Shown here: positions 20,595-33,021 of the stretch, in pieces
Layout: each line of letters starts with the position of its first letter
Numbering within the stretch: the stretch's first letter is position 1
From: Paragorgia papillata
Lineage: Eukaryota; Cnidaria; Anthozoa; Scleralcyonacea; Coralliidae
DNA length: 64,000 nucleotides
NCBI GenBank assembly: GCA_035771165.1
Contig: JAWNZC010000473.1
Span: 1,743,001 to 1,807,000, forward strand
Direction of reading: 5' to 3'
Made by a program: the position numbers and the translations under genes
The notes under the pieces: model-generated
What the model was told of the DNA's origin: nothing
The model's database searches: none
Seen by the model: the letters and a program-made list of their open reading frames with translations, nothing else

Positions 20595-20850
20595 TGCAAC
20601 AGCAGGGGGCACAAATACAGACCCCCAACGTCTGTATGGCAAAGTTGCACAGAACGGACCCGCACATACTGAGGACCCCCACGTGACTGTGCAACAGCAG
20701 GGGGCACAAATACAGACCCCCAACGTCTGTATGGCAAAGTTGCACAGTACGGACCCGCACATACTGAGGACCACAGTGCAACAGCAGCGGAGCACAAATA
20801 CAGGCCCCAACGCCTGTACGATAAGCAGTGTTGCACAGTACGGACTCACA
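20595..20850. repeat. Minisatellite, about 96 bp x 3
   Basis: Three tandem units of the type GTGCAACAGCAGGGGGCACA followed by AATACAGACCCCCAACGTCTGTATGGC-like and CGGACCCGCACATACTGAGG sequence. Units 1 and 2 are nearly identical, unit 3 is diverged. Each unit holds the dyad ACAGAC...GTCTGT. Confidence 0.85.
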
Positions 20851-21089
20851 TAACGACATCGCCAATGCAATTAAAGAGACCCCTGCATAACAGGGCAATG
20901 GCAGGGCAGCACAATACATTGCCCCAGTGACAGTATGGCAGCAGAAAGCACAAAACAGTTCCCAATGACTGTACGGCAGCAGTAAAGCACATCTACAGTC
21001 ACCCACAACTGTAGTATAGCAAAGTAGCACAAAGGAGCCCGCCGCAACTGCAGAAGACAGCAACTAAGCGCAACGAAGAAGCCCCAGCA

Positions 21090-21260
21090 ACAGTACGACA
21101 GCGAGGCACCGTAGGACAAAGGCAGACCCAGGGTACAGGAGGACAAAGGCAGTCACCCAGGGTAGCGTAGGACAAAGGCAGTCACCCAGGATACAGGAGG
21201 TCAAAGGCAGTCACCCAGGGTACCGAAGGACAAAAGCAGTCACCCAGGGTACAGGAGCAC
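21090..21260. repeat. Minisatellite, about 31 bp x 5
   Basis: Tandem units of GGACAAAGGCAGTCACCCAG followed by GGTACAGGA or close variants. Confidence 0.85.
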
Positions 21261-21790
21261 AAACACGGCCTCAGCAACTGTGGGATAGTAAATAGCACCA
21301 ACGCAAAGCGGATCCCCCGAAACTGTATGACAGCAAGGAACATTAGCACAACTGCAGTCCCCCACCAGCAAGACGATTACAGCAAAGTCGCACATGCAAC
21401 CAACGTAGCAACTGTACGACAGCAAGGTACATTAGCACAAATGCAGTCCCCCCGCAACAATATGATAGCAAAGTAGCACACATGCGACCACCTAGCAATG
21501 GCACGATAGCAAGGTACATTAGCACAAATGCAGTCCCCCCGCAACAATATAATAGTAAAGTAGCACACATGCAACCACCAAGCAACTGTACGATAGCCAG
21601 GCACAACAGCATAAATGCAGTCTCCCAGCAACAATATAATAGCAAAGTAGCACACCTGCAACCACCTAGCAACTGTAAGACAGCAATGAACATTAGCACA
21701 AGAGCAGTCCCCCCCCCCCCCCAGCAACAATATGATGGCAAAGTAGCACACAAGCAACCACCAAGCATCTGTATGATTGCAAAGTAGTGC
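21260..21790. repeat. Minisatellite, about 100 bp x 5
   Basis: Units of the type CAAGGTACATTAGCACAAAT-GCAGTCCCCCCGCAACAATA-TGATAGCAAAGTAGCACACA, repeated about five times with drift. It includes a C13-like run near 21710. Confidence 0.85.
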
Positions 21791-22274
21791 ACATGCAGTA
21801 CCCGACCCGCAACCGTAGCACCGCAAGGAACACAAAAACCATGTCCCCAACGATTGCAGGCACTAGGGACACCAGCAGCAATACAAAACCTACTTGCACG
21901 ACTGAGCGAGCCCAAGCCAAGGAATGGCAACGGCTCAACCACCTGGATGCCTACTACACGGGGTGGGAGGGTGGGTGGTAGCGAAGTGTCACATACGGCA
22001 GTCGGTACACGAATGAGCTCTGAGCATCTACGCTCATTAACTTAGCCAGGGGGCTAGTGGATTTGATACCCCCAAGAAGAACCCCCAAGGGATCTGTGGA
22101 ACAACAACACATACACATCGCATGTTGTTAATTATTTTTATTTCATAAATCCATTTAACAATCCTGAAATGTCTGGCATAGGGCTTGATACCACGCCATT
22201 AACTACTGTACCCGCACTAGTGTGCCTAGCAAGGACACAGTAATGTAAACTACGACCTTTGGAGGGTGTAGCTC

Positions 22275-23290
22275 AACCTCGTACCCAGGGTCTTATCTCC
22301 GCTGCTCCGCCCACCGCTGCGAAAAGACCCTGGTTGCGGCTGGTCACGTGCCCCCTAAAAATTGGGGGGTTTTCAATTAACGATTTAAAAAATACTCAGC
22401 GAGGAGTGACAAAGGCACAATTACAACCGCTTCACCGTTTTGTTTATACAAATAATATATTACGTCTGGCGTCGTTGTCTGGCGCCAGGCTGTTGATCGC
22501 AAAATATCTGTTGAAATGAAAACAACAAAAAACAAACGTACTCGGTGTTGACAAAACATATCTCGCTTTCTTCTTTGGTGTACGTCGTCGAAGAACAAAA
22601 GATCATGTCGATCCAAAGAAATCCCGAAGAAGATATACCAATCGACTCGAATCGACTATTAAATGCACCGTCGAATGCGTGTCGACTTCATCGCAGTGTT
22701 GGTGATGTGAACTGTGAAGTACCTTAAGCATTTGTACAACAAGGCAAATTTTGAACTGCATTATTTGGCCGAAATGCCTTACGGTAAAAGACTTCCTTGC
22801 GACGAGTGCTCTTCCTCGTTTAATCTAAAGGCCATGTGAAAGAAGATTAAAAAATTTCACAAAGTTCAAGACGTTGGTTTGCGAGAGCCAAACCGCTTTC
22901 TCTCGCATCAAAAAATGCATTGACATTTCAGCCAATGCCCCGATAACCGCGGCGAAAAGTGCCGAAAGAAGCGATTCAGGAAAGATTGCAACTATACAAT
23001 ATCAAGCCGACTAGTACTGTCCTTTCACGCGCATTTGTCATCAACAGAAAGTCAGGTAAATGCAGTTGTTGAATCGCGTTTTTCATTCTTTCAGTAAACT
23101 TTATAGTTCGCCTAAATCTAATATCAGATTTAAGAATATGAGTATTAAAACTGGACTTGTTGTAGCATTGTCATTGAGTGTGCAGCTTACTAAAGCTAAC
23201 CACCCCTCCCATGATTTAAAATTTGCTTAGGCGGCACGTGACCAGCCGCAACCAGGGTCTTTTCGGAGATAAGACCCTGGGTACGAGGTT
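22275..23290. mobile_element. TIR transposon with 11-bp target duplication, inside family A
   Basis: Inverted ends of about 70 bp, AACCTCGTACCCAGGGTC and its mirror GACCCTGGGTACGAGGTT, with CGCAACCAGG...CACGTG repeated further in. The flanking GGGTGTAGCTC is present at 22264-22274 and 23291-23301. A 9-11 bp duplication suggests a Mutator-type element, but no transposase is present. The inside contains a zinc-finger-like coding remnant (22750-22860). A similar end motif, CTGGGTACGAGGTTGG, lies alone at about 31721-31736. Confidence 0.75.
22604..22860 (+). pseudogene. Zinc-finger-like coding remnant in the TIR transposon
   Basis: From ATG 22604 a short frame begins MSIQRNPEEDIPIDSNRLLN and stops near 22727. 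Downstream in another frame, YGKRLPCDECSSSFNLKAM is followed by a stop and KKIKKFH, which looks like a C2H2 finger (C-X2-C ... H) with an in-frame stop. This could be a captured piece of a cellular zinc-finger gene. The two parts are not in one frame, so I cannot say that they belonged together. Confidence 0.35.
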
Positions 23291-24426
23291 GGGTGTAGCT
23301 CCGTCGGAGAGGGTTTGCCCTAAGAGCTGAGGAACAGTATACAGGAACAGGCGATCCACCAAGACTGGAGCGGTCTTATAGGTAGAGCAGCTCAGGCAAG
23401 CCTAAACTCCCAACTAACTTGTAGCAATGTTGCCGAGAATTACCCTCTCCAACGACACCCTCCAGCTATGCTGGAGAAGGGATTCGAGGCACGAACCCTG
23501 CCCAATGGCGTTTCTACAACCCAAAAATCTCGTGGTGAAACTGCAACACATGGAGAACTGCGAATGTAACGACGAGAAGCACTGTTGGAGCAAGCGAGTC
23601 CGGAAGCCCGCTACAGCATGGGTCAGATACATCTGGCAGGGGGGGGGGACAACAAGACGTGGCACGTGCCAAGAGCTCGTTGAACACTTAGAACAAATAC
23701 AAGCAGCCAGAATGGCAAAGCATGCAAGCACTAGCAATTGTAACCTAAAAGCCACCCGCACAGGCATGGTAACTAAACCTACACCCCGGTAGAGTGACCC
23801 CGGTAACCAACCACCCGGTACGTGCCTCAGCAGTAGAGTGCAACCTAAGAGACGACCAGCGGCAAACAGCAGATGCAGAAGCTATTGACCCCCTAAGCGC
23901 ATCAGCATGGCAAGCGTAAGACCCATCATACACAGCGGCAGGTGGACACAACAATGCAGCACGACCACAAATGTGACACATCAAGCCACAGCTAGCAAAA
24001 TGTGGAAGAAACTCTTAAGCTAAACACGGCACGCGCCGCAATTAAGGTAACCTAAGACATGTCTCGCGCAGCGGCTCTAGGAACCACAGGTTCGTCACCT
24101 GCAGAACTACAGTAACCAAAGACAAGTGAGCGGAGCAACTATTGTAAAGACAGACACGGCGGGTGTGGTAGTAGTACCACAACCAATGTCAAAGACCGCT
24201 GTGGTGGTAACCTAAGGTACGCACAGCAGCAAGTGTGACTTCAGAAAACAAAACAGCAGCAATGGACCCAGTGGTGGTGGGGTAATTGAACCCACCTAAA
24301 ACAGCAAGTGCAGCGGGATAACCTAAGACACATCAGGTGCAGCAGCAAAACATACTATCTGGAACCACCGGAACGGTGGCAAGCAGGGACTGAGAGAGAC
24401 TGGCGAGGCGCAAGACTTGGCAACCA

Positions 24427-24467
24427 GAAACAGGGAGGGGGGTGGGGGGGGGGGGGGGGGGGGGGGC
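24427..24467. repeat. Poly-G tract
   Basis: An almost pure G run of about 40 bases interrupted by single T or A bases. Likely hard to sequence, so the length is uncertain. Confidence 0.8.
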
Positions 24468-26655
24468 AATGGAAGCACCAGAAACACATCCGGTGTGGCA
24501 GCCAATTAACCGACAAGACATAACCCACAAGACATAACCGTGTATGATCTCTGATCTGGCCATGAAGAAAGGCTGGTAGTGAACCCCGCAGCAGTACAGC
24601 ATATAGATGAAAACCAATTAAGACCCGCATAACCATACCCTATAGGAACCATGCAACAGTTAGCAGGCTGAAAGACGAAATGGGTGAACCCAATGTGTAA
24701 TTCCCACTGTGGGAAAGGGGCTAGCATGGCCCAACATCTCAACTCGCAGCCCAAGAGTGAGGGAAGGCCTACAACACGTGTGGGCTCATAATGCGGATTG
24801 GCCCAGAACAGGAGGGGAGAATTAGCAACTTCCCAGCATGACACCCAGACCCAGGACGCTTAGCCCACAAAAGCAGATAATATACAACAAAGCGCATACC
24901 TGTAACAGACACAATAGCACAATCCTAGCACACAAGGCCGAAGCCACAAGCAACCAATCCCCAAAGCAAATAGACAAAAGGCGCCTGAAAGGCTCAAAAA
25001 CAGCCTGAAAGCAAGGCCATAACCAGGCCTTCTTGCAGAAAGCGCTAGCGTCTGAACCACTAAAGTAGGCTGGCAAACTGGCACCCTACAACATCAAGTC
25101 GAGCAGCAAAACGAGCCAGAAACAGAGCTGCCCTAATGTGTGAAGAGCAAACAATACAGAGTTTAATATAAAATGTAACACAAAAAGACCGCGGTGTCAA
25201 GGAGATTAACATTGAAATAAGCAACCAGTGAAATAAGCAACGTCGACGAAAAAACAAATGGACTTGGACGTCTGGTATAACGTGGTTATGATCCCTGTCA
25301 CACCCATAAGGAGGCCACTTGGCAGCATTGTTTAGGAACAAAGGACAGATATTCCAGTGGGATTTGCAGTCGGACGATGTCAAGCCCATAAAACAAAACA
25401 AAACATAACAGATAATTAGCAAAACAAATTTTTGCACATAACATCACCGAGCCATAATTTCTTTGTTGCTGTGAGCTACAGCAGTAAACCGCGCAAAAGG
25501 CAGCACAGAAAATAGGACCTTATGTAAGCCAACTGTATTAACTAATAAGAACACATACTTGACAAGTTAGACACGGTATCGAAAAGACAACTTAATAGAG
25601 CATGCAGAGTAAAATATAACGCTAAGGAAGCCTATAAAGGATTTAGCGAAGAAGAACTAGCCCCAAATTGCCAGCGAAGAAGAACTAGCCCCAGTGCGGA
25701 CGGCAGAATAGAACAGGCCAGGTAATATTTAGATAAAATCGAACGACTCGACTCACCTGGTAATTTATCCCAAATTAGGGCGTCCAACGACTTGACAAAA
25801 CGTTTGGCCTTTCGAACTTGTACGCCAGAGCGGAACAGTACTGAGATCTGAACAGCTAGCATATGCTACGAGCCGGTGAAACATACAAACGCTTAGCACA
25901 TAAACACAAGCTGATTGAACTGCGCTGAGAGCCAGAATAAACAATCTCCTTCGAGAAGGCTATAGCTCAAAAACGCAACGAACAAGCTGTTGGGGAACTG
26001 CAAACAACACCACGGACCAAGTAGCGGTCTGTGAACAATAAAATTCTCCGGAAATAACTCTGGAGAGAACGAAGAACTGAACAAGCCACGGACATGAAGA
26101 CAAGCAAGCAAGCGGCAAAACAGCAGCGTATAAAAATTGCAACAAATCGATTAGACGCGACAAAAACTGATAATTTAAGCACAAACGTGGCAATGAGCCA
26201 CAGCTAAAAAAAGCGTCTGAAAGCTAAGCTACAGTGTACAAACCATACAACCGGCATAAACCGGTCGGAGTGAAGAGCCAGTTGAGCCAAAGTCTAAGGC
26301 AGCAAATCAAGCGACGAAGCACGACCGGTACCAGCAAAGGGCAAGGAACCCTAGTTTCATGGCAAGCGTTTCCCACTTATCTGCCAACAACGCTGTGGAC
26401 GGGTAAATAGCTGACGGTAGTCTTAGACAGAACCCGAGAAATTCGAGAAACAGCATATAGACAAGCAGCCTATTGGTAGCGAAGTGTCACATACGGCAGT
26501 CGGTACACGAATGAGCTCTGAGCATCTATGCTCATTAACTTAGCCAAGGGGCTAGTGGATTTGATACCCCCAAGAAGAACCCCCAAGGGACCTGTGGAAC
26601 AACAACACATACACATCGCATGATGTTAATTATTTTTATTTCATAAATCCATATA

Positions 26656-28192
26656 GCCATTGTTGATGAAAATTATTTTTATTATGAACCAATGTTTTTA
26701 TAAAAAAACTGACAGTATAATGTTGTAAATGTTAAGTTACTAAATGTATGTACTGTTTAAGAGTTTATTTGAAAAAAAAAGGGTTTTCTTGGATATTTCG
26801 CGCTGCAAGAAGGATAGTTTTTCCGCAAACACAAATTTTAAAGCCAAACTGCCTGGTATAATTTTATCCCATACTGTTGTTCATATTTCTAACACTTTAA
26901 TCGAAAGTTATACTCTTAGTTAGACCTCTTAGTTAGACTATAGATAAAATCTATACAAGCACAAAGTCAATGAAGTTGTTTCATCGTTTGACTTTAGAAA
27001 TTTTCCCACCAAACTTCAAATCAAAGTATATAAAGAATGCATAAAACAAAGCAAAACATCTGAAATCATAAATACCTTAGTACACCTCAACTCATTTTCA
27101 ATAAAATGTAATTCATGCTGCTGCATTTTTCTGTTTTGGTGCGCGCTTCCGCTGGCCAATAGTAATGTCAACTGTTGAGGCGTGTCTTGACATTGCCGGC
27201 TCGACTATAGCAAATTGCTATCTGCGGGTATAATGTGTATTGTAGTTGTATTATTTTGCTCCATTTCATAAAATGGTTGTTGTTGCAATATTAATAAAAT
27301 GATAAAATATCGTATTAACTCTATTCAGCATTCCAGCCCCCCTTTAAGCCAACCTGCATTTTATACAGAATTGCAACATAGTTTCGAGAATAAACGAATC
27401 ATAATATTAAAAGGCAATAGCTTATTAGCAATGAATTACTGGGCAATTTCAATTGTCCTTGTAGTGAATTCCAACTTCAATAGCAATGGTGTATCAGTGC
27501 TTCAACCGTGATTGTCGTCACGAAATCTCCATTATATTTGGGATGGCAGCTGGTTTGCTAAGTCACATTTATCTTTGGCAAAGACTTTAAAAGTGACATA
27601 CTATTGGGTTCATTGCTATCCAGAAGAGTTAGTTATGCACTGTGAAATGAGAGCCTGCAACAATCGATCAACGCCCACTTAATTAATATGCAAATGTCGC
27701 GAATCAAACCAATCACATTCTTCCGGAAGTCTGTGTAAAAGCCCTTCCGAAGATGTAAATTTCACACTATCAACTATACACGTTACGGAAAACTCAGAAA
27801 ATCTGTTATAAGAAAGCCAGAAGCAATGTAATAACGCATCTAGCGATTGTTGAGTATGTAGTTAGGAGTTCAAAATATTCAACTTTAGACGAAACAGTTT
27901 AGCGATGCGTGCGAGTTTGTATGTGCCAAGATTAGACTGACAACCTCAGATATTTATAGTTTTATAAGTTTGCTATCTTTAATTTGTGGAAGACAAACAT
28001 AACTTTGATTTCACAAGAAACATTGAAAAATCGTTATTCGAGATTAGGTGTTTGTGATTCACGGCACTCATTGATCCAGGTGATGGCGACAGAGTATCGT
28101 CAAGATAGAAACGACGACAATTGCTTAGAGCACGGTTCTTAGACACAAACGTTTAAACGCCGAGTAGCGCTTCTCGTGTTCAAGTTGCAAAA
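26656..28192. other. No gene recognised; promoter-like words
   Basis: AT-rich sequence without a supported ORF. Around 27660-27740 an octamer ATGCAAAT and a CCAAT box occur close together, and a very short ATG frame (MATEYRQDRN...) begins at about 28083 just before the hAT insertion. This could be a host 5' region, but there is no coding support. Confidence 0.3.
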
Positions 28193-28200
28193 GGTCAAAA

Positions 28201-29503
28201 CAGGGGCGGATCTAGGGGTAGTCAAACCGATCACGCGACTAAGGTAAAAATTGCGCAGTTAATTAATTAAGTTAATTAATTCAAACTGCGGTCCATAGCA
28301 GACATTAATATTCATTAATAAGACATTAATATTCAAAATTTGTAGTCCAGTTATCAAGTTTCATACAGCGGCAAGGCCTTCGATAAAGTAATATATCAAG
28401 TCACAGAACAGCGGTCTTGCGCGTGAGTTTTGATCGCTCTGTAGTCTGATGCCAGCCATCCGATTGGCCAATTTGCTTTTTGATCGATCTGTGGGGAGTT
28501 CTGATCGGTTTGTGGACCAGGGGCTCGTATACAAACTATCCGATTGGCTAATTAAAAAAATATCTGAATTCTCATTGGCTACATTTTTTGATCGATCATA
28601 TGCATCAGCCTTCAGTGTATACGGCATGATTCTATAGCCTTTCTGATCGCAGCAGAAATATAAAAGCGAAATAGCGAATATACTGCAATGTCCTGTAGTA
28701 TTTACGAGACTGTGCACTGCACAGTGTGCAGTCCGCGTTTGAGAGAAACGATCGGCCATATCTTCAAGATGTTTTACGCTGATTTGATGAAGCGAATCGA
28801 CGCTTTGCCAAAGAGTTCTGTTGAAGAGCTGTTGAGTGCTATCAACAACAACACGAGCTTCTGCCTCAGTAGAAATTTTGGCGCCGAATCTTTCATCCCG
28901 AAGTATGTTCGAGAAAGGAAAAACAAGTCTTGCGCAGCCATAAAGTAAATATATTCTATTTTAACTAAATTCGACTCTTATTATAATAGTTTTGGACTTG
29001 TATTAACCGAAACAATCTGTGCGCCATGACCGGCTGGTCGTTTATGAAATTAGCATATGCGGTCAAAAGTTTATTAATATTGAATATTTCACTTATATAC
29101 CGCGAACCCAGCCGAACCAATATATACTGTAGTGTAGGCATTTTGTTTATGCTTTTTGTCGCCTGATATTAGTTTAAGATTTTGATTTTGATATCTATTA
29201 TCCATATAATGTATATGGACTGTGTCAGTGTGTCTTGTTGACTTGTTAGACCACATGGGTTGGTGTAATACGATCTCTAGTTCAGATGTGATAAATTGTG
29301 ATTTGTGATATAGACATCAATTGATGAAATTCACATTTTAATCAACAGCCTTTGGCTTTCCAGGACAAAAGTATTTTTAAAAGTATTATTAGTGTGGGTA
29401 TTAATAACTAATCATACCCCCCCGGGGAAATTTCCGTCCCCCCCCCGAATGTTCACAAACGAAAATTTTGACTAACGTACGAAAAATCCTGGATCCGCCC
29501 CTG
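28201..29503. mobile_element. hAT element, non-autonomous, with perfect 8-bp duplication
   Basis: Starts CAGGGGCGGATCTAGG and ends CCTGGATCCGCCCCTG, the usual hAT terminus. The 8-bp duplication GGTCAAAA is present at 28193-28200 and 29504-29511. The 1.3 kb inside has no transposase; instead it holds a promoter-like segment with several CCAAT/ATTGG boxes and a short ORF (28688-28948). The right subterminal region has the C/G-run sequence often seen in this group. Confidence 0.92.
28688..28948 (+). CDS. Short ORF of unknown function carried by the hAT element
   Basis: An 86-residue frame beginning MSCSIYETVHCTVCS. I do not recognise the family. Upstream (28440-28600) are four ATTGGC/CCAAT-type boxes, and at 28659 a TATAAAAG box lies about 30 bp before the ATG, so the arrangement resembles a real core promoter plus first exon. 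The frame ends at AAAGTAAAT; if ATAAA|GTAAAT is a splice donor, this would be exon 1 of a longer gene captured by the transposon. The middle (HIFKMFYADLMKRIDALPKS) looks helical. It could also be a chance ORF. Confidence 0.4.
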   Translation: MSCSIYETVHCTVCSPRLRETIGHIFKMFYADLMKRIDALPKSSVEELLSAINNNTSFCLSRNFGAESFIPKYVRERKNKSCAAIK

Positions 29504-29511
29504 GGTCAAAA

Positions 29512-31715
29512 CGAAGACTTTCACGAATAGCTGTATACGAACGAACATGAAATGAATTATACGCTCCTTCGTAGTTAGGGAAGCGAAGATGCGAAAACAT
29601 AACTTAAACAAGTCGCCTGCTCAGGCGTTACGCGGGCTACTTACTGATTTCTGCAAATATTGGCGTAGCCTTCGCACATCTAGAAAACCTGAGGAACAGC
29701 GCGCGTGCGCATATTAAGTGTTTGTTAAAAGTACAGTTAGAGGTAACTCTGATTGTCGATTTGCGAGTATTAAACTCGCGACGGTGCAGTACGTATACAG
29801 TGCACTCTATTCGTCTATTCTGTCTTCATGGACAAACCTTGTCAGCAACATTACTGATCAACGACTGATGAATTCACCAATACCGTCGGAAATCACATCA
29901 ACCCAACTCGATCAAAGGCAAAGCTGTCGAAAAGAAAAAAAGAACTCGAAAAATCGAAACATGCCTTACAGTTTCGCAATGCCTGACGGGATGATGCAAT
30001 AATGCCATTTTGTGGAACCCCCCAAAAATATGCCGAAACCTAGACTCGGCCTACCACAGGGTAGCCCGAGTAATAAACATGATAGACACTTTCAGACGCT
30101 TTCAAAGCCGTGTTCAAAGATAGCCGACATATATACAGTATATAGAACCAGGTGCGTATCATTATAGTCTAAACGGCGACATATTCATTTTTATCAAATT
30201 TAGCAAGACTTTCCTTCTGGCTGTTGAGTTGAAAAACTGCGTCGTCATTCTGAACTGAATAACTGGTAGCCTGCGAGCCACCCGGCTTCGATAATACCAG
30301 ACGCACAAATTGGATAATATCAATTAAGTTCCAGACATTAGGCTTAGCACAGACATTTAATGGCAGAAAGAAACTTCGTTTGAAAAATAACTTATACCTC
30401 ATATAGCAATAATCTTTATTACACGAATTAAGTGAATGTGTAATCTCCTCTTATTAATATGTCTTGAAGTTTTGAACGGCACATCATTATTGCGTCAAGG
30501 CGACGGACGGGGCTCGATTTGTGATGAAAGTGATCTGATGACACTTGCTTTTGTATTATAAAGCCAGACACTGACATTCATAGAGTTTCAACCCGGATCT
30601 ACCTTGCTATTTCTTTTCTTTTGTTCCATATATTTTAAAAACATTAAGAGCTACGGCGTCCTTACTAGCCGTCTTGTTGGAAATATATGTCTGCTATGCT
30701 CCACTCCATGCATTGTTGAACTCCGTAAACAATAACTTTAAAACTAGAAGTTCCTATCGCAAGTGAAGTGCTGCCTCAAGTGGGACAACAAACCTTTAGC
30801 CTACTCCACAGGCAACTCTGTGCAGTCTGCGGCCAATGTGACACCCCCTTGCTCACTCCACCCAGATTGCCCACTCCACCCGATTGCCCACTCCATCCAA
30901 GTTTTTTTTCACCTCTTCACCATAAAAGCCCACAGAGTTGCTTGCAAAGGAGGTTGGAAAGTCAAAAAATGTAATATTAATTACAATGGACAGAGTATGT
31001 ACACATTTCTTCTATATTTTTTAATTATAAAATTGAGTAGAAGTTAGTATAACTTATCGCTTGACATGATATGGCAAGGGTTTTGACAGGATGTACACAT
31101 AATTTATAATATACAAATATTAAATAATCGTGCCTCTTGCTCTAATGCTGTGGCAAAACTGTCAATGCAATTCCAAGTGCTTAATATGTTTTGACAAATC
31201 TAGAGCTTGCAAGACAAATGCCCTTGACAAAACCGCCCTTGGGGGCTCCTGGAGCGATCAGGTTTTTGCTATGTCCCGGGAGGGCTGGGTATAAACATTT
31301 GAACGGGAGGCGGGCTTGCTGCGCATGCCCGAAACCGTTGGTGTCCACACACGGATCCATGTAAGCCTTGTGCCACATCGAAAATTGTGAAGGTCGCTTG
31401 AAAAACCTTGCTTTATTTCTACGTTGAGCCGAGAGCAGGGCAATTTGGTGCTGGCCGAGTTTGGTATCGATGGAAGCGTTTGGGTTGATTTTATGGCCCA
31501 TTATTGTCGTGGATCTCTGTCGAATTTGACAAAAGCCTTCCTACCTTCTCATTTATTTCCAGGGGAGCGTACATCGGGTTTTCGAAACTCGAGGAATAAT
31601 TGGCGGAATGATCCAAAATTTCACAAAGACAAACGTATTGACACAATAAACATGTAATTAAAACAGTAATGTTCATAAACTTTTATTTTCTTGAATATAT
31701 TATTCGTACGGTAGT
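29512..31715. other. No gene recognised
   Basis: Two weak frames exist: 29718-30002 (+), with a basic C-terminal part (QSCRKEKKNSKNRN), and 31181-31501 (-), starting MGHKINPNASIDTKLGQ. Neither shows a known motif or clear gene structure, and I do not call them. A 15-bp tandem GCCCACTCCACCCGATT-like repeat (three units) lies at about 30843-30900. Confidence 0.35.
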
Positions 31716-32076
31716 GTTGAGCCTGGGTACGAGGTTGGTTGTCTCCTTGTATACTTGGACATTGTCTAAGAAATTGTCGATGGTTGTCGAATTTCACTCG
31801 ATAACTGGAATAGTTTGTGCTGTTAACAGCGCTGATGAACTCATGAAAGAGCACTGCTTTCCTCGAGACTGCCCACTGAAACCTTCACGGCCTTGATGAA
31901 TACTTCAATGAGAAAGTAAAGTCATGATGTATTTGTAGCTTACCGTGAATTTTCTGTCGAGGAAGAACTTCGAGAAGCTGAACCACCGACCGAGTATCGA
32001 AGGTATATGGATGACGTAATGCCGACAGACAAACGCAAATAAAATTTAAGAAATCGAGATCTGGTCGGCTATACAT

Positions 32077-32803
32077 AGCCTGCCTCCTCCGCAAGCCCTT
32101 GTTGCATCATGGACAGTTCACACTTTTGAGAGGGCCTGCCAGATCCTGTAAACAAAAGATGGACTGATCCCATTATGCACAGCGAGACTAGAGGCGATAG
32201 TTTGAAGAGGGCCTGCAAAATCTTTCCAGCCGCTGTTCGACAATCGTACGTCCAAGTTCTTTTTGGTGACCCACCAGGAAATTCGGTCTAAACTTTCTTA
32301 CAGATCATAACAATGAAGAAACCAATATGTTTTAGAATTACCGACCTTCTGCCAATAATATTTTTAGCGACAAAAAGGAATTGAAGGAAAAAATATCTGC
32401 CGAACAAAAGCAAATTCGACGGTCAGGAAAGTACAGGTTTTTCTTATTGTTTTTTGGTTTATTTAGCTATCGAAGATTAGCAACTGACAAAGACTTAATG
32501 AGATTTAATTTTGTTAAATTGTAGGCTAGGCCTATATAGTGTAGCGTAATTCAAGTTTCGATTGTTGTGGAAACCGAAAAAGTATAAACCAAAGAGTCTC
32601 TGCATGGGTAGACTAAAGTGCATTTTCGTTGATTATTCCGGCCGAAAGTTTAATTTTGTTCGACCAATAGAAATTCGCGGCCGCCAAATTCGACCAATAG
32701 AAATACGCGGCATCCGACGGCCGTGAGTGGTGAAAAAAACCCCTGCTTTGTTGCAGGCCCACATTTCACAGCAACAGGAGGGCCTGCCCTCAGGCTAGTT
32801 ATG
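32077..32803. mobile_element. Possible TAGCCTG...CAGGCTA MITE
   Basis: TAGCCTGCC at 32077 and GGCCTGCCCTCAGGCTA ending about 32803 form imperfect inverted ends, and GAGGGCCTGC recurs at about 32129, 32209 and 32778. No clear target duplication. Low confidence. Confidence 0.3.
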
Positions 32804-33021
32804 CACGAGATGAAAATAACCAGTTGGATCACTTTGGTATAGATTTGTACTGCTTCGCCAGCTTTTGCGTATATAGTAATCCAAAAGAAAAAGCGATGGA
32901 CCAGGAAAAATAGTCGAAATTGATGAAAACAAATATTCGGGAAAAAAATATCATCCTGGAAAGCGTTTCGATGTCCAAAAAATGCTTTTTTCACCATAGT
33001 TCAAAAGCGAGATGCCGAGAC

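Larger units (their letters stand above)
19842..22157. repeat. Family A repeat, copy 1 (left-truncated by the gypsy element)
   Basis: Begins TATACAGGAACAGGCGATCC exactly as at 23338 in copy 2, and ends with GGTAGCGAAGTGTCACATAC...TTTCATAAATCCATTTA as at 26474-26655. The middle is filled with minisatellites (20595-20850, 21090-21260, 21260-21790) absent from copy 2. No protein-coding gene is supported; the cysteine-rich minus-strand ORFs are repeat translations. Confidence 0.75.
22257..26655. repeat. Family A repeat, copy 2 (non-autonomous YR-element relative)
   Basis: Left end CTTTGGAGGGTGTAG; a hairpin segment CTCCAGC-TAT-GCTGGAG followed by AAGGGATTCGAGGCACGAA (about 23460-23500); right end GTTAATTATTTTTATTTCAT then AAATCCAT. 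Both ends match the tyrosine-recombinase element at 39982-41849. The body (23500-26470) has no recognisable coding region, several simple runs (G9 near 23641, a G run of about 25 at 24437-24466) and loose repeats of CCTAAGACA / GCAGCAA. It is interrupted at 22275-23290 by another transposon. Confidence 0.7.

Noticed and set aside
20447..21942. Long minus-strand cysteine-rich ORFs (CICAPCCCTV repeats)
   Set aside because: They fall exactly on the three minisatellites and are open in more than one frame; no gene signal.
24323..24636. Proline-rich ORFs on the minus strand
   Set aside because: Caused by the poly-G tract at 24427-24467.
31181..31657. Overlapping ORFs on both strands (106 and 77 codons)
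   Set aside because: No recognised motif, opposite strands, no promoter or splice support; left as unannotated.
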